Origin: an uncultured Amylibacter sp.
Lineage (GTDB): Bacteria > Pseudomonadota > Alphaproteobacteria > Rhodobacterales > Rhodobacteraceae
Length of the DNA: 64,000 nt
Reading direction: 5' to 3'
NCBI GenBank assembly: GCA_947497475.1
Contig: CANMGS010000001.1
Span: forward strand, 124,001 to 188,000
Part shown: piece after piece, positions 25,875-34,238 of the stretch
How positions within the stretch are numbered: position 1 is the stretch's first letter
Layout: each line of letters begins with the position of its first letter
Notes under the pieces: generated by a model
Database searches by the model: none
What the model was told of the DNA's origin: nothing
The model's input: the letters and a program-made list of their open reading frames with translations, nothing else
Translations under genes and position numbers: made by a program

Positions 25875-26131
25875 CCCATTAACCATTTCCACGTTATAAC
25901 ATCCAAGTCGACAAAAAGTGGTTAACGGGTTTTCAAAGGGCGGGTAACAACGTCAAATGCGAAAACCACCGAAATTACTGGTAAGTAAAGTGTTTCAACA
26001 AAAAGTCGAAACACTTGAGGTGCAAGGGCTATCAACCCTTGTTCGGTCACATACAACCGCAACGGTGGGCCCACCTTTTATCCATACATAATATAAACGC
26101 AAAACCCCGCCAGCCAAATACGGCGACGGGG
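25875..26131. other. Hairpin-rich intergenic region between DUF1203 and SQR
   Basis: The 419-base gap 25853-26271 holds no convincing gene. It carries five inverted repeats: CCCATTAACCA/TGGTTAACGGG (25875-25929, one mismatch), AAGTGTTTC/GAAACACTT (25988-26016), CAAGGG/CCCTTG (26023-26041), the palindrome GGTGGGCCCACC (26064-26075), and CCCCG...GCC/GGC...CGGGG (26105-26131). The last is followed by TTTTGCGTTT on the minus strand and so looks like a terminator for a minus-strand transcript. The stretch may encode one or more small RNAs. Confidence 0.4.
26105..26131 (-). terminator. Possible minus-strand terminator in the DUF1203-SQR gap
   Basis: CCCCGcCaGCC and GGCgaCGGGG form an interrupted stem. 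On the minus strand it is followed by TTTTGCGTTT. No minus-strand gene lies just upstream of it, so it may end an unannotated RNA. Confidence 0.4.
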
Positions 26132-26271
26132 CGTTCGGCTTGTCTAAACGCCTTCAAAATACCCTTATGTGACTTTGTCACCGACGCCATAGCAATAAAT
26201 CTACATCCTCACACAACACACGGTTGTTTGGGATAACCCGTTGTGCAAATCAAATAGGGGAGGATACGCTT

Positions 26272-27504
26272 ATGAGCGCGCAAACACATTCAACATATGA
26301 AATTGTAATCGTCGGCGGCGGTGCTGCAGGTATAGCAACATCTGCAAGTCTGTTATCACGCGATCCGAACCTAAACATCGCCCTTATAGATCCTGCTGAT
26401 ACGCATTATTATCAACCTGGTTGGACAATGGTGGGCGGCGGCATTTTTCAACAACAATCAACAGCACGCCCTTTACGCAGCCTTGTTTCAGAAAAAGTCA
26501 CACGACTACAAGCAACAGTGAAAAATTTCGATCCCAAGAATGATTGCGTGGTTCTAGAGAATAACACAAAAGTTCATTATAAAAGATTGGTCGTGTGCCC
26601 TGGAATAAAGTTAGATTGGGATCGCGTCGAAGGGCTATCCGACACTCTTGGTAAAAACGGTGTCACATCAAATTACAGATATGATCTTGCCCCTTATACT
26701 TGGGAACTCGTGCAAAATATGAAGTCGGGTCGCGCAATTTTCACGCAACCGCCGATGCCTATCAAATGCGCAGGTGCCCCACAAAAAGCTTTGTATCTGT
26801 CTGCCGATCATTGGCACCGTTCAAAAACACTCAATAACATCGACATCGAATTCCATAACGCAGGCGGTGTTTTATTCGGTGTCGCTGATTATGTCCCTGC
26901 CCTAATGAAATATATCGATAAGTATCAAGCTGACCTAAACTTCTTTAGTAATTTGGTCGGTATTGATGGCACTTCAAGAAAAGCACATTTCGATGTGGCA
27001 AAACCTGATGAGGATGTGAAACGTATCGAAGTAGATTTCGATATGATCCATGTTTGCCCGCCCCAAACTGCCCCTGACTTCATTAAAGCATCTGAATTGT
27101 CAGATACCGCAGGTTGGGTCGATGTCGATCAAAAAAGCCTACGTCATAAGTCATTCGAAAACATCTGGTCGTTGGGCGATGTAATGAATGCACCTAATGC
27201 CAAAACAGCCGCTGCGGCCCGAAAACAAGCCCCAATTGTTGCTGCTAACATAATTGCAGATATGAATAATCGCGCAGCACCAGCAGCTTATGACGGTTAC
27301 GGCTCCTGCCCATTGACCGTTGAAAAAGGCAAAATCGTTTTAGCTGAATTCGGATATGGCGGGAAATTACTCCCAACTTTCCCTAAAACTTTGTTGGATG
27401 GGACAAAACCAACACGGGCTGCATGGTTTCTAAAAGCTTCATTACTTCCTGCTATATATTGGAATGCCATGTTACGTGGCAGAGAATGGTTAGCGAAGCC
27501 ATAA
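26272..27504 (+). CDS. Sulfide:quinone oxidoreductase, type II (SQRDL-like)
   Basis: The ATG at 26272 follows GGGGAGGAT and gives 410 residues. It is a two-dinucleotide flavoprotein with IVIVGGGAAGIATSASLL at the N-terminus for FAD and IWSLGDVMNAPNAKTAAAA near the C-terminus. The two redox cysteines of type II enzymes are seen in PIKCAGAPQKALYLS and YGSCPLT, in the same contexts as human SQOR. The C-terminal YWNAMLRGREW is the amphipathic quinone-side end. It should oxidise sulfide to a persulfide at the inner membrane and pass electrons to quinone. No persulfide dioxygenase or rhodanese gene adjoins it. Confidence 0.88.
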   Translation: MSAQTHSTYEIVIVGGGAAGIATSASLLSRDPNLNIALIDPADTHYYQPGWTMVGGGIFQQQSTARPLRSLVSEKVTRLQATVKNFDPKNDCVVLENNTKVHYKRLVVCPGIKLDWDRVEGLSDTLGKNGVTSNYRYDLAPYTWELVQNMKSGRAIFTQPPMPIKCAGAPQKALYLSADHWHRSKTLNNIDIEFHNAGGVLFGVADYVPALMKYIDKYQADLNFFSNLVGIDGTSRKAHFDVAKPDEDVKRIEVDFDMIHVCPPQTAPDFIKASELSDTAGWVDVDQKSLRHKSFENIWSLGDVMNAPNAKTAAAARKQAPIVAANIIADMNNRAAPAAYDGYGSCPLTVEKGKIVLAEFGYGGKLLPTFPKTLLDGTKPTRAAWFLKASLLPAIYWNAMLRGREWLAKP

Positions 27505-27606
27505 GCGTAATCACACAAAGCTAACGATTTGCTCACCAAAATGATATTGGGCTATTCGCCTTATACCGCCTAAAATAGAAGACGCATCTTTATCAAGGAT
27601 ATTATA

Positions 27607-28443
27607 ATGCCGCGCCTTTTATTTTCTCTTTTATGCCTTTTGGCGATGACCGCTTGTGCATCAATTGAACGTATCGCAATTCCCAAAAGCAATTTGGCCG
27701 ATCCAAGTTTCCAATCTGCTGGCAAGGTCGCAAAGGTTGATCACCGCGCATGGGATAAATTCCTAAAGGTTCATACGATTAAAGACGATGTAGGCATCGT
27801 GCGCGTAAAGTATGGGGATGTTACCTCTGCGCAAAAACAAACTTTAAAAAAATACCTCAAAGCGTTGTCAGCGGTAGACCACACAAAGCTGTCCAAAGAT
27901 GCACAACTTGCTTATTGGGCTAATCTTTATAATGCACAGACTGTAGATGTGATCTTAGATAACTATCCTGTCGAGTCTATTCGCAAGATCAAAGATCGCC
28001 CGCTTGATTTAGGTCCTTGGGAAGACAAACGTCTTACAGTCAATGGCAAAGAACTTAGCCTTCATGACATAGAACACGGCATTGTCCGCCCTCTATGGAA
28101 CGATGAACCGCGCATCCATTATATCTTGAACTGCGCTGCTGCTGGTTGCCCGAATCTGGCTCAAAAAGCTTATACAGCGCAGAACATCCAACAATCTTTA
28201 CATGGCGCTGCCATTGCATATGTAAATGATCCGCGCGGTATCACCGTATTACCAAACGGACAAATCCAAGCGTCTAAAATCTATTCTTGGTACAAAGGTG
28301 ATTTTGGCGGTTCAAACGAAGCGATCTTGGATCACATTCGCAAATATGCAGATGCTGATCTGAAAGCAGCCCTTAAAAACAAGAAACGAATTGCGAAATA
28401 CGAGTATGACTGGTCTTTGAATGATGCAGCTTCTGCGCCTTAA
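27607..28443 (+). CDS. DUF547 family lipoprotein
   Basis: The protein has 278 residues. A lipoprotein signal ends in LLAMTAC, with the lipidated Cys at residue 17. The DUF547 core contains LAYWANLYNAQTVDVILDNY, LSLHDIEHGIVRP and the cysteine-bearing HYILNCAAAGCPNL. The conserved His and Cys residues suggest a thiol or protease-like active site, but no activity has been assigned that I know of. It lies 102 bases after the SQR gene on the same strand. It overlaps the convergent radical SAM gene by four bases. Confidence 0.87.
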   Translation: MPRLLFSLLCLLAMTACASIERIAIPKSNLADPSFQSAGKVAKVDHRAWDKFLKVHTIKDDVGIVRVKYGDVTSAQKQTLKKYLKALSAVDHTKLSKDAQLAYWANLYNAQTVDVILDNYPVESIRKIKDRPLDLGPWEDKRLTVNGKELSLHDIEHGIVRPLWNDEPRIHYILNCAAAGCPNLAQKAYTAQNIQQSLHGAAIAYVNDPRGITVLPNGQIQASKIYSWYKGDFGGSNEAILDHIRKYADADLKAALKNKKRIAKYEYDWSLNDAASAP

Positions 28444-29801
28444 GCAACTTTTTTGCGCGTAACAGATGCTGCCGCACGTTGGCGACCTTTGAGCTTTTTA
28501 TAAGGCATATTTTCCAAACCAATGTTCTGGCGTGCCTGCGCCAAAGGATCCCAACCCAGCTGCCCCTTACCCGCAGGCACCACCTTGGAAATCATCGCAT
28601 CCCGTTTAGCATTGTGCACACACATTGATAGTGGCCCATCGGCTGTTGCCACCATAAACACACAAGACTCGCAACGGCCTTTTTCCAGTTTTTCAGCATC
28701 CATAAAATTATGGATAAAAAAGCTAATCCGCTGGGGTTTATTTCCGCGCACTAAACCAGCGCGCAAGGCCCATGCTTTTTTCAAGCCGTATATCAATCCC
28801 AACCCCATAAGCTTCGGCGATTTTAAACAAGCTTTCAGTGCGCGCGGTAATACTTTTCGATCAACGGTCCAATCCACACCTTGCTGTGCCATCTCGGCAA
28901 AAAGCGTCGTGAAAAATGGGGCGTCGTCATATAAAGGTGTCACGTTTTTTCCAGCCACCAATAGCGCCGTATATTTATTACAATCAGGGTGGCCGATCAT
29001 CGGCATGTCATAGTTCAGCGCAACGTCTGCGCCTGTTTCAATCAACCTCATGACAGACTTCTGTGTGATCAACCCTGCATCCCGTTCGCGCAAAATACCC
29101 CGTCCTGTATCGGCTTGCATCTGAAATGAGGCCAGGTTCACTTGATCTGCATTATTCCTAAAAAACCGAACCAGTCGGGGGATGTCTGCGACGTTCTCAT
29201 CGAAAATTGTTGTGTTGAATAAAACTCGCAGCGACAAACCTTTTGTACGTTCGATATATTCCAATCGGATCGCATCCAATTCCTGTTCTGATGCGAACCC
29301 TTTACGCTCTTGGGTCATGTCCACATGGAACACCACATCATTCAAACCAGCTTTTGCTAAAGCTTCTAACATGGCGCGACTGGCCTTGATGCCGTTGGTG
29401 AACAAGGCAGCACGCATATTATATGATTTGATTTCCGTTACAATTTCCACCAAATCTGAAACCGACCGTAATGTAGGATCGCCACCCGTGATCTGTATGT
29501 TCGTGTAATCGCCATAATGATCATGGATCATTTTAATACGGCGTTTCAATTCGAACATCGGCACATCTTGGACTGCTTCTGCGAGATCAGACAAATAGCA
29601 TAAGGTACAATCTAAATTACAACGTTGTGTGATTTCCAAAGCAACACAAGCAATCGGAAATGTGCGCCCCGCAAGTTGTTCTGGAACAAACACACCATTC
29701 TTTTGTAACCCATCACGTAAAGGATATGCTAAATCTCCATCGTTTTGCGGGTATACCCCCGATGGTTTAAAGTCGTCTATGTCCTGAGGCGATAAATACA
29801 A
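28440..29801 (-). CDS. Radical SAM enzyme with C-terminal cysteine cluster
   Basis: The protein has 453 residues from a TTG start at 29801, which has only a weak GGA upstream, so the start is uncertain. EITQRCNLDCTLCYLSD carries the CxxxCxxC that binds the S-adenosylmethionine [4Fe-4S] cluster. ITGGDPTL is the GGE-like motif. The C-terminal GRCESCVFMV, with a later LSMC, could bind a second cluster, as in SPASM or twitch domains. Such auxiliary clusters are common in enzymes that modify peptides or other large substrates. No peptide precursor or known maturase partner is next to it. It converges on the DUF547 lipoprotein gene. Confidence 0.85.
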   Translation of the reverse strand: MYLSPQDIDDFKPSGVYPQNDGDLAYPLRDGLQKNGVFVPEQLAGRTFPIACVALEITQRCNLDCTLCYLSDLAEAVQDVPMFELKRRIKMIHDHYGDYTNIQITGGDPTLRSVSDLVEIVTEIKSYNMRAALFTNGIKASRAMLEALAKAGLNDVVFHVDMTQERKGFASEQELDAIRLEYIERTKGLSLRVLFNTTIFDENVADIPRLVRFFRNNADQVNLASFQMQADTGRGILRERDAGLITQKSVMRLIETGADVALNYDMPMIGHPDCNKYTALLVAGKNVTPLYDDAPFFTTLFAEMAQQGVDWTVDRKVLPRALKACLKSPKLMGLGLIYGLKKAWALRAGLVRGNKPQRISFFIHNFMDAEKLEKGRCESCVFMVATADGPLSMCVHNAKRDAMISKVVPAGKGQLGWDPLAQARQNIGLENMPYKKLKGRQRAAASVTRKKVA

Positions 29802-29931
29802 AGGTCATCCAATATTTTGCTTTTATCAGCTATCATTTAACACGCACCAAAAGACCAATGACATCCTATCGCATATCAACACTATGTTGTGAGCACGGCC
29901 TCCAAAATAGCCCATAATAAACTGCATTCAT

Positions 29932-29945
29932 TTGATCCAGATCAA
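29932..29945. promoter_or_regulatory. FNR/FnrL-type box upstream of the 51-residue lipoprotein gene
   Basis: TTGAT-CCAG-ATCAA is a perfect match to the FNR half-site arrangement. A TAAAGT hexamer about 25 bases downstream could be the -10 element of a class II promoter reading towards the small gene at 30059. Control by low oxygen through FnrL is inference. Confidence 0.6.
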
Positions 29946-30058
29946 AGCAATCCCTCACCAATACAGCCATAAAGTAAGTATCTGGAACGGCTTGTAAGCC
30001 TTTCCCCCCTGGGTGAACAGGCTGTTACCAGACGAACTCCCATATGATAGGATTTGAA

Positions 30059-30214
30059 ATGTTTAAACTCGCAAATTTAATACTCGTTGCTGCCTGTGTG
30101 ATTGTTGTTGGGTGTAGTCCTGCTGAAAAATATCCACTCAGTGGAGAACAATGTGGCCCCAAAGATCCCGTGCTGGATTTAGACGCATCTGATTGCGTGA
30201 TCGCACCTATTTAA
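30059..30214 (+). CDS. Small lipoprotein (51 residues) under a putative FNR promoter
   Basis: The ATG follows AGGA at six bases. The protein begins MFKLANLILVAACVIVVGCS, a lipoprotein signal with VVGC as lipobox (Cys19), so the mature part is about 33 residues. That part contains two further Cys (in EQCGP and SDCVIAP), which could form a disulfide. Perfect start signals, a lipobox and an upstream FNR-type box support it as a real gene. I do not recognise the family. It converges on the LysR gene. Confidence 0.7.
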   Translation: MFKLANLILVAACVIVVGCSPAEKYPLSGEQCGPKDPVLDLDASDCVIAPI

Positions 30215-30234
30215 GCGGCGTCATCATTCACAGC

Positions 30235-31158
30235 TTATACAAAAACACGACCTTTGGAAAAAGCATCAAGCGATTTGATTTCTTCGCGCATCCATTCGCG
30301 GAAAATGACGACGTTCGGATCATTTTCCATCCCTATTGGACAAACCAGACGGTAATATACCTCTTTACGCATGGCTTCTTTGAACGGTGCAACCAAACGG
30401 CCACTGTTTAGAAGCCCCTCTGCCAAAGAGACACGCCCCAAAACAACGCCCCCACCATTGGCCGCATAATGCAATGCCGCATCAGGCGAAGTGAACTCTG
30501 GACCACGTGTTTTCGTATCCTTTGTACCCGTCGCTTTAAACCACTCGCTCCAACTTTCAATCGAGGTCAAGATTTCTGTACTGTTCTGACGTATCAGTAC
30601 CTGTTTGGCTAAATCTTCATGTGTTTCCACACTATAGGCCAACTCAGGCGACATCATTGGTGTTGCCCATTCATGGAACAGGCGCTCTGAAAAATACCCA
30701 TCATCCGAATACGGGCCAAACCGAACGGCCAGATCGATATTATCGCGTTGAAAATTTAACACTTTTAGACTGGCGGTCAGACGTAACTCCAGTTCGGGGT
30801 GTTCCATGACAAACTTCGACATACGCGGCGCTAAAAAAGTTGCCATAAACACAGGGCCAGCAGTTACTGTCAGATGTCCCTGATCCAAACGGCGCAAAGC
30901 GTTCGACCATGCGCCCTGCAATGCTTCAAAGCCTTCTTCCACACCAGGAACCAAACCTGCGCCAATGTCTGTTAGCTCGACACGTCTGTTAAGGCGCCTA
31001 AAAACAGGCGCACCCAGATGCTCTTCAAGAGATTTAATTTGAAAGCTCAATGCAGCAGGGGTCACATGCAATTCAGCAGCCGCTTCTGCAAAACTCATGT
31101 GCCGCGCAGCCGCTTCAAAGGCGCGTAACGCGGTTAATGGGGGTAAACGATCACTCAT
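30235..31158 (-). CDS. LysR-family transcriptional regulator (GcvA-like)
   Basis: The protein has 307 residues. The N-terminal helix-turn-helix reads LTALRAFEAAARHMSFAEAA and LHVTPAALSFQIKSLEEHLG, the GcvA/AmpR-type variant. A periplasmic-binding-protein-like effector domain fills residues 90-300. GcvA-type regulators often control a divergent gene; here that is the 51-residue protein gene at 31268. The short inverted repeat TAAG-TATAT-CTTA (31166-31178) lies just upstream of the start and could be its own site. Confidence 0.92.
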   Translation of the reverse strand: MSDRLPPLTALRAFEAAARHMSFAEAAAELHVTPAALSFQIKSLEEHLGAPVFRRLNRRVELTDIGAGLVPGVEEGFEALQGAWSNALRRLDQGHLTVTAGPVFMATFLAPRMSKFVMEHPELELRLTASLKVLNFQRDNIDLAVRFGPYSDDGYFSERLFHEWATPMMSPELAYSVETHEDLAKQVLIRQNSTEILTSIESWSEWFKATGTKDTKTRGPEFTSPDAALHYAANGGGVVLGRVSLAEGLLNSGRLVAPFKEAMRKEVYYRLVCPIGMENDPNVVIFREWMREEIKSLDAFSKGRVFV

Positions 31159-31267
31159 ATTCAGTTAAGTATATCTTATCTGACAAAAAAGAAAGTCTCG
31201 TTTGTTATATTGTTTTTATAAGCCTAGATTGGATTTAACTTAAGAAACACTAAGAAAGGACGAAACA

Positions 31268-31423
31268 ATGAAAAGTTATATTGATCCGAACACAATGGAT
31301 GAAGCATTACTGAATGCACGCAAAATCCGTTCACAGGCTTTTCACAAAGCCGTCCACGACAGCGTAGAATATATTTCAGAATTGTTCACCTTGTATAATC
31401 CGCAGATCATCTTCCGTCGGTAA
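31268..31423 (+). CDS. Small basic/acidic protein (51 residues), function unknown
   Basis: The ATG follows AAGGA at seven bases and the gene ends just before a strong terminator. The protein has no membrane helix and looks mostly helical: residues 10-40 alternate charged and hydrophobic positions (EALLNARKIRSQAFHKAVHD). Its Arg-Ser-x-Ala-Phe segment recalls short alphaproteobacterial proteins of the DUF1127-like kind, but I cannot name a family. It is divergent from a LysR regulator. Confidence 0.7.
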   Translation: MKSYIDPNTMDEALLNARKIRSQAFHKAVHDSVEYISELFTLYNPQIIFRR

Positions 31424-31448
31424 TCCATTACAAGCTTTGAACATGATA

Positions 31449-31477
31449 AAGGGTCGCACTTCCCGCGGCCCTTTTTT
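31449..31477 (+). terminator. Rho-independent terminator of the 51-residue gene
   Basis: GGGTCGC pairs with GCGGCCC, with one G-U pair, and runs into TTTTTT. It lies 27 bases after the stop at 31423. Confidence 0.85.
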
Positions 31478-31496
31478 AATTATGTTGTTTGATAAA

Positions 31497-31922
31497 CTAT
31501 TTCGTTTCTATGCAATCACCTTTGATACTGGTTAACTTAAAATAATTACCTTTGAAATCAACTGTTGTTGCAAGTTTTTTTGTGCTCCGAATGTATAAAT
31601 ATTCAAACGTAACATTCAGCTTTTCTGCTTGAACTTTAGAATCGACACTGGCTGCGTAACTCCAAGTTATTCTATTCTCATTAACAGAACTTAATTTTGT
31701 CTTTAAATTGAAATTTTTATAAGTGGCAGTTTTTGCTTTTAAATCCAATACGTGCGCTTGTTTCTTAGGGCTCCAACTTTCAATTACACTTTTTTTCATC
31801 AAAGGTGGATTATCGTAAATACCCTGATCAGGTTGTGTGGTTACGCTGCACTGAATTGTAAATGCATGGGCTTCATAAGTTGTAAAAAAAAGAGTGCTAA
31901 GCAAAATTGTTGGGAATCTCAT
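31497..31922 (-). CDS. Exported hypothetical protein, AT-rich gene
   Basis: The protein has 141 residues. A signal peptide (about 1-20, ending YEAHA) is followed by a beta-rich, Lys/Thr-rich mature part with two Cys (IQCSV and GDCIETK) that could pair across the domain. No family is recognised. Its codon use is visibly more AT-rich than the ccm genes beside it, which suggests late acquisition or low expression. It is divergent from ccmA. Confidence 0.65.
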   Translation of the reverse strand: MRFPTILLSTLFFTTYEAHAFTIQCSVTTQPDQGIYDNPPLMKKSVIESWSPKKQAHVLDLKAKTATYKNFNLKTKLSSVNENRITWSYAASVDSKVQAEKLNVTFEYLYIRSTKKLATTVDFKGNYFKLTSIKGDCIETK

Positions 31923-31985
31923 TTTTCGTAAATACCTTTAATATTCTTAATAAGTCTTCAGAGCATATTAGAGGGCCGAAAATAA

Positions 31986-32015
31986 AAAGGCTAAGCTTTT
32001 ATTTACCTTAGCTTT
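31986..32015 (+). other. Hairpin just upstream of ccmA
   Basis: AAAGGCTAAG and CTTAGCTTT form a nine-base stem with one bulge, ending five bases before the ccmA ATG at 32021. It covers the place where a Shine-Dalgarno would be, and none is otherwise visible. Confidence 0.4.
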
Positions 32016-32020
32016 GCTCT

Positions 32021-32653
32021 ATGGCAAATTACATGAGTTTTTATGTTGATAATCTATGCTGCGTACGTGGAAACACAGTGATCCTTTCAAACGTCAGCTT
32101 TGAAATGGCTGCGGGCGATTGCCTGATTTTACGTGGCCCAAATGGTATCGGTAAATCAACACTGCTCAACACGCTTGCAGGGTTAACACCTGAAGATACG
32201 GGCACATGTACAATCAACAAAGGTGATATCGCCTATTCTGGGCACTTGGATGCGATTAAGTTCCAGTTAACTGTTGCAGAAAATTTGCAGTTTTGGGCAG
32301 GCGTCTATGGCACTGATAAAGTTGCGTCTGTCATGCAAGATTTTGGCCTAACAGAACTTGCAGATCGCCCAGCGGGCAATCTATCCGCGGGTCAAAAGCG
32401 CCGCGTTGGCTTGGCGCGCCTACTGGTTTCCAATCGCAACATTTGGTTGATGGATGAACCAACGACATCTTTAGATGCGGAACACACAGCATTGCTCACG
32501 AAAATGATCGATGAGCACTGTCAATCTGGTGGCATTGCCGTTCTATCGACGCATATTGATCTGGATATCCAGAATGCACGAACACTAGATTTGTCCCAGT
32601 TCAAACCAGACCAAAGCCAAAGTAATGATATCTTTTTAGAAGGGTCATTCTAA
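32021..32653 (+). CDS. ccmA: Heme ABC exporter ATPase CcmA
   Basis: CcmA is the ATPase of the CcmABCD complex, which releases holo-CcmE during cytochrome c maturation. The protein has 210 residues. GPNGIGKSTLL is Walker A, LSAGQKRRVGLARL is the signature, NIWLMDEPTT is Walker B, and STHID is the switch His. The true start may instead be the ATG at 32033, since homologues begin near SFYVDNL. It is the first gene of ccmABCDG, with ccmB starting directly after its stop. Confidence 0.95.
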   Translation: MANYMSFYVDNLCCVRGNTVILSNVSFEMAAGDCLILRGPNGIGKSTLLNTLAGLTPEDTGTCTINKGDIAYSGHLDAIKFQLTVAENLQFWAGVYGTDKVASVMQDFGLTELADRPAGNLSAGQKRRVGLARLLVSNRNIWLMDEPTTSLDAEHTALLTKMIDEHCQSGGIAVLSTHIDLDIQNARTLDLSQFKPDQSQSNDIFLEGSF

Positions 32654-33310
32654 ATGTTGGCCTTATTCTTGCGCGACCTAAAGCTAGCGATCCGCACAAG
32701 CGGTGGTTTTGGTCTTGCCTTGGCATTCTTTTTGATTGTCGTGATGTTCGTTCCATTCGGCGTTGGATCAGACCTGACATTGCTTGCACGTATAGCCCCA
32801 GGTATTTTGTGGATAGGCGCCCTATTGGCCTGCCTTTTATCCCTTGATCGCATTTTCCAATTAGACGCCGAAGATGGCACATTGAATGTACTCGCCACCT
32901 CCCCCATTCCGCTGTCAGGTGTCACAGTTGCCAAATCGATGGCCCATTGGGTGACGACGGGCTTACCGCTGACAATCGCAGCCATTCCATTAGGCTATCT
33001 TTTGAACTTACCAAGTGTTGCATATTCATGGCTTTGCATAAGCTTGCTCATTGGCACGCCTGCGCTGTCTTTCATCGGTGCTTTTGGCGCAGCCATCACA
33101 GTCGGCATTAAACGCGGCGGCTTGCTGTTGTCCCTGCTCGTATTGCCGCTTTATATTCCGACCCTTATATTTGGCGCTGTAACAGTGACCAAAGCGGTTG
33201 AGGGATTAGATCCAATGCCAAGCCTTATGTTCCTTGCGGGTTTAACACTGTTAAGCGTGGTCATAATGCCTTTTGCCAGCGCTTTAGCGTTAAAGAGCAA
33301 CTTAAGTTAA
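32654..33310 (+). CDS. ccmB: Heme exporter permease CcmB
   Basis: CcmB is the membrane partner of CcmA, with about six hydrophobic helices in 218 residues. The N-terminus FLRDLKLAIRTSGGFGLALA and the block RIAPGILWIGALLACLLSLD, followed by FQLDAEDGTL, are family-typical. It starts at the base after the ccmA stop and precedes ccmC by 56 bases. Confidence 0.95.
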   Translation: MLALFLRDLKLAIRTSGGFGLALAFFLIVVMFVPFGVGSDLTLLARIAPGILWIGALLACLLSLDRIFQLDAEDGTLNVLATSPIPLSGVTVAKSMAHWVTTGLPLTIAAIPLGYLLNLPSVAYSWLCISLLIGTPALSFIGAFGAAITVGIKRGGLLLSLLVLPLYIPTLIFGAVTVTKAVEGLDPMPSLMFLAGLTLLSVVIMPFASALALKSNLS

Positions 33311-33366
33311 CATCACTGTGACAAAGCACCCGTTGCCCTACCGCAGAAATAGGATAAATACAGATT

Positions 33367-34089
33367 ATGTCACTTTGGGAATACGCAAATCCGGTTAAAT
33401 TCATGGGGCTTTCAAGCCGCTTGATCCCGACCCTATCTGTCCTTACGGTCCTATGCTTGGTCATAGGCATTTTGTGGGGATTTTTCGGCACGCCTGATGA
33501 TTACAAACAAGGCTCGACTGTCAAAATCATATTCCTACACGTGCCCAGCGCATTAATGGCAATCAATGCATGGTTGATGATGTTGGTTGCCTCTTTGGTA
33601 TGGTTGATACGTCGTCATCATGTATCAGCATTGGCAGCAAAAGCAGCAGCACCCATTGGCATAACAATGACATTAATCGCTTTGGGCACAGGGGCCATTT
33701 GGGGCAAGCCGATGTGGGGCACTTATTGGGCATGGGATCCACGCCTGACTAGCTTTATGATCCTCTTTGTCTTTTACCTTGGTTACATGGCATTATGGAG
33801 TGCTATCGAAGACAGTGATACCGCCGCAGACCTGACATCCATTCTATGTATGATCGGTTCCGTTTTCGCATTATTATCACGCTATGCCGTGAACTTCTGG
33901 AACCAAGGGTTGCACCAAGGCGCGTCATTGTCTTTGGACAAAGAACAACACGTTGATGACACATATTTTTATCCGCTTATTTTATGCATGGCAGGTTTCA
34001 TCCTGCTGTTTGTCCTCTTAGTTTTGGTTCGCACGCGCACCGAAATTCGTCTGCGCCGTGCAACCGCTCTAGCCGCAAGGAATAGATAA
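33367..34089 (+). CDS. ccmC: Heme transporter CcmC
   Basis: CcmC presents heme to CcmE in the periplasm during c-type cytochrome assembly. The protein has 240 residues and six predicted helices. The Trp-rich periplasmic motif WGTYWAWDPRLTS is the signature, and the external heme-ligating His residues are in FLHVPSA and QGLHQGASLS. The gene ends in TAATG, sharing one base with the ccmD start. Confidence 0.96.
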   Translation: MSLWEYANPVKFMGLSSRLIPTLSVLTVLCLVIGILWGFFGTPDDYKQGSTVKIIFLHVPSALMAINAWLMMLVASLVWLIRRHHVSALAAKAAAPIGITMTLIALGTGAIWGKPMWGTYWAWDPRLTSFMILFVFYLGYMALWSAIEDSDTAADLTSILCMIGSVFALLSRYAVNFWNQGLHQGASLSLDKEQHVDDTYFYPLILCMAGFILLFVLLVLVRTRTEIRLRRATALAARNR

Positions 34090-34238
34090 TGCCTGATCTT
34101 GGAAAATATGCCGACACCGTTATTTTGGCTTACATCGTCTCCTTTGTATTTCTGATTGGCCTAACGGTTTTGACTTGGCTTCAAAGTCGCCGCGCCAAAC
34201 GTATTCTATCAGCCGAGGAAGCCCGCAATGGCAAGTAA
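34089..34238 (+). CDS. ccmD: Heme exporter subunit CcmD
   Basis: CcmD is the small single-helix subunit that holds CcmE to the CcmABC complex. The gene encodes 49 residues: a short start (MPDLGKYADT), one membrane helix (about 11-30) and a charged tail (LQSRRAKRIL). Its ATG overlaps the ccmC stop by one base and its end overlaps ccmG by 11. Position and topology identify it more than sequence does. Confidence 0.9.
   Translation: MPDLGKYADTVILAYIVSFVFLIGLTVLTWLQSRRAKRILSAEEARNGK

Noticed and set aside
26015-26236. 73-residue frame in the DUF1203-SQR gap
   Set aside because: It crosses four inverted repeats, has no ribosome site and its composition is not protein-like.
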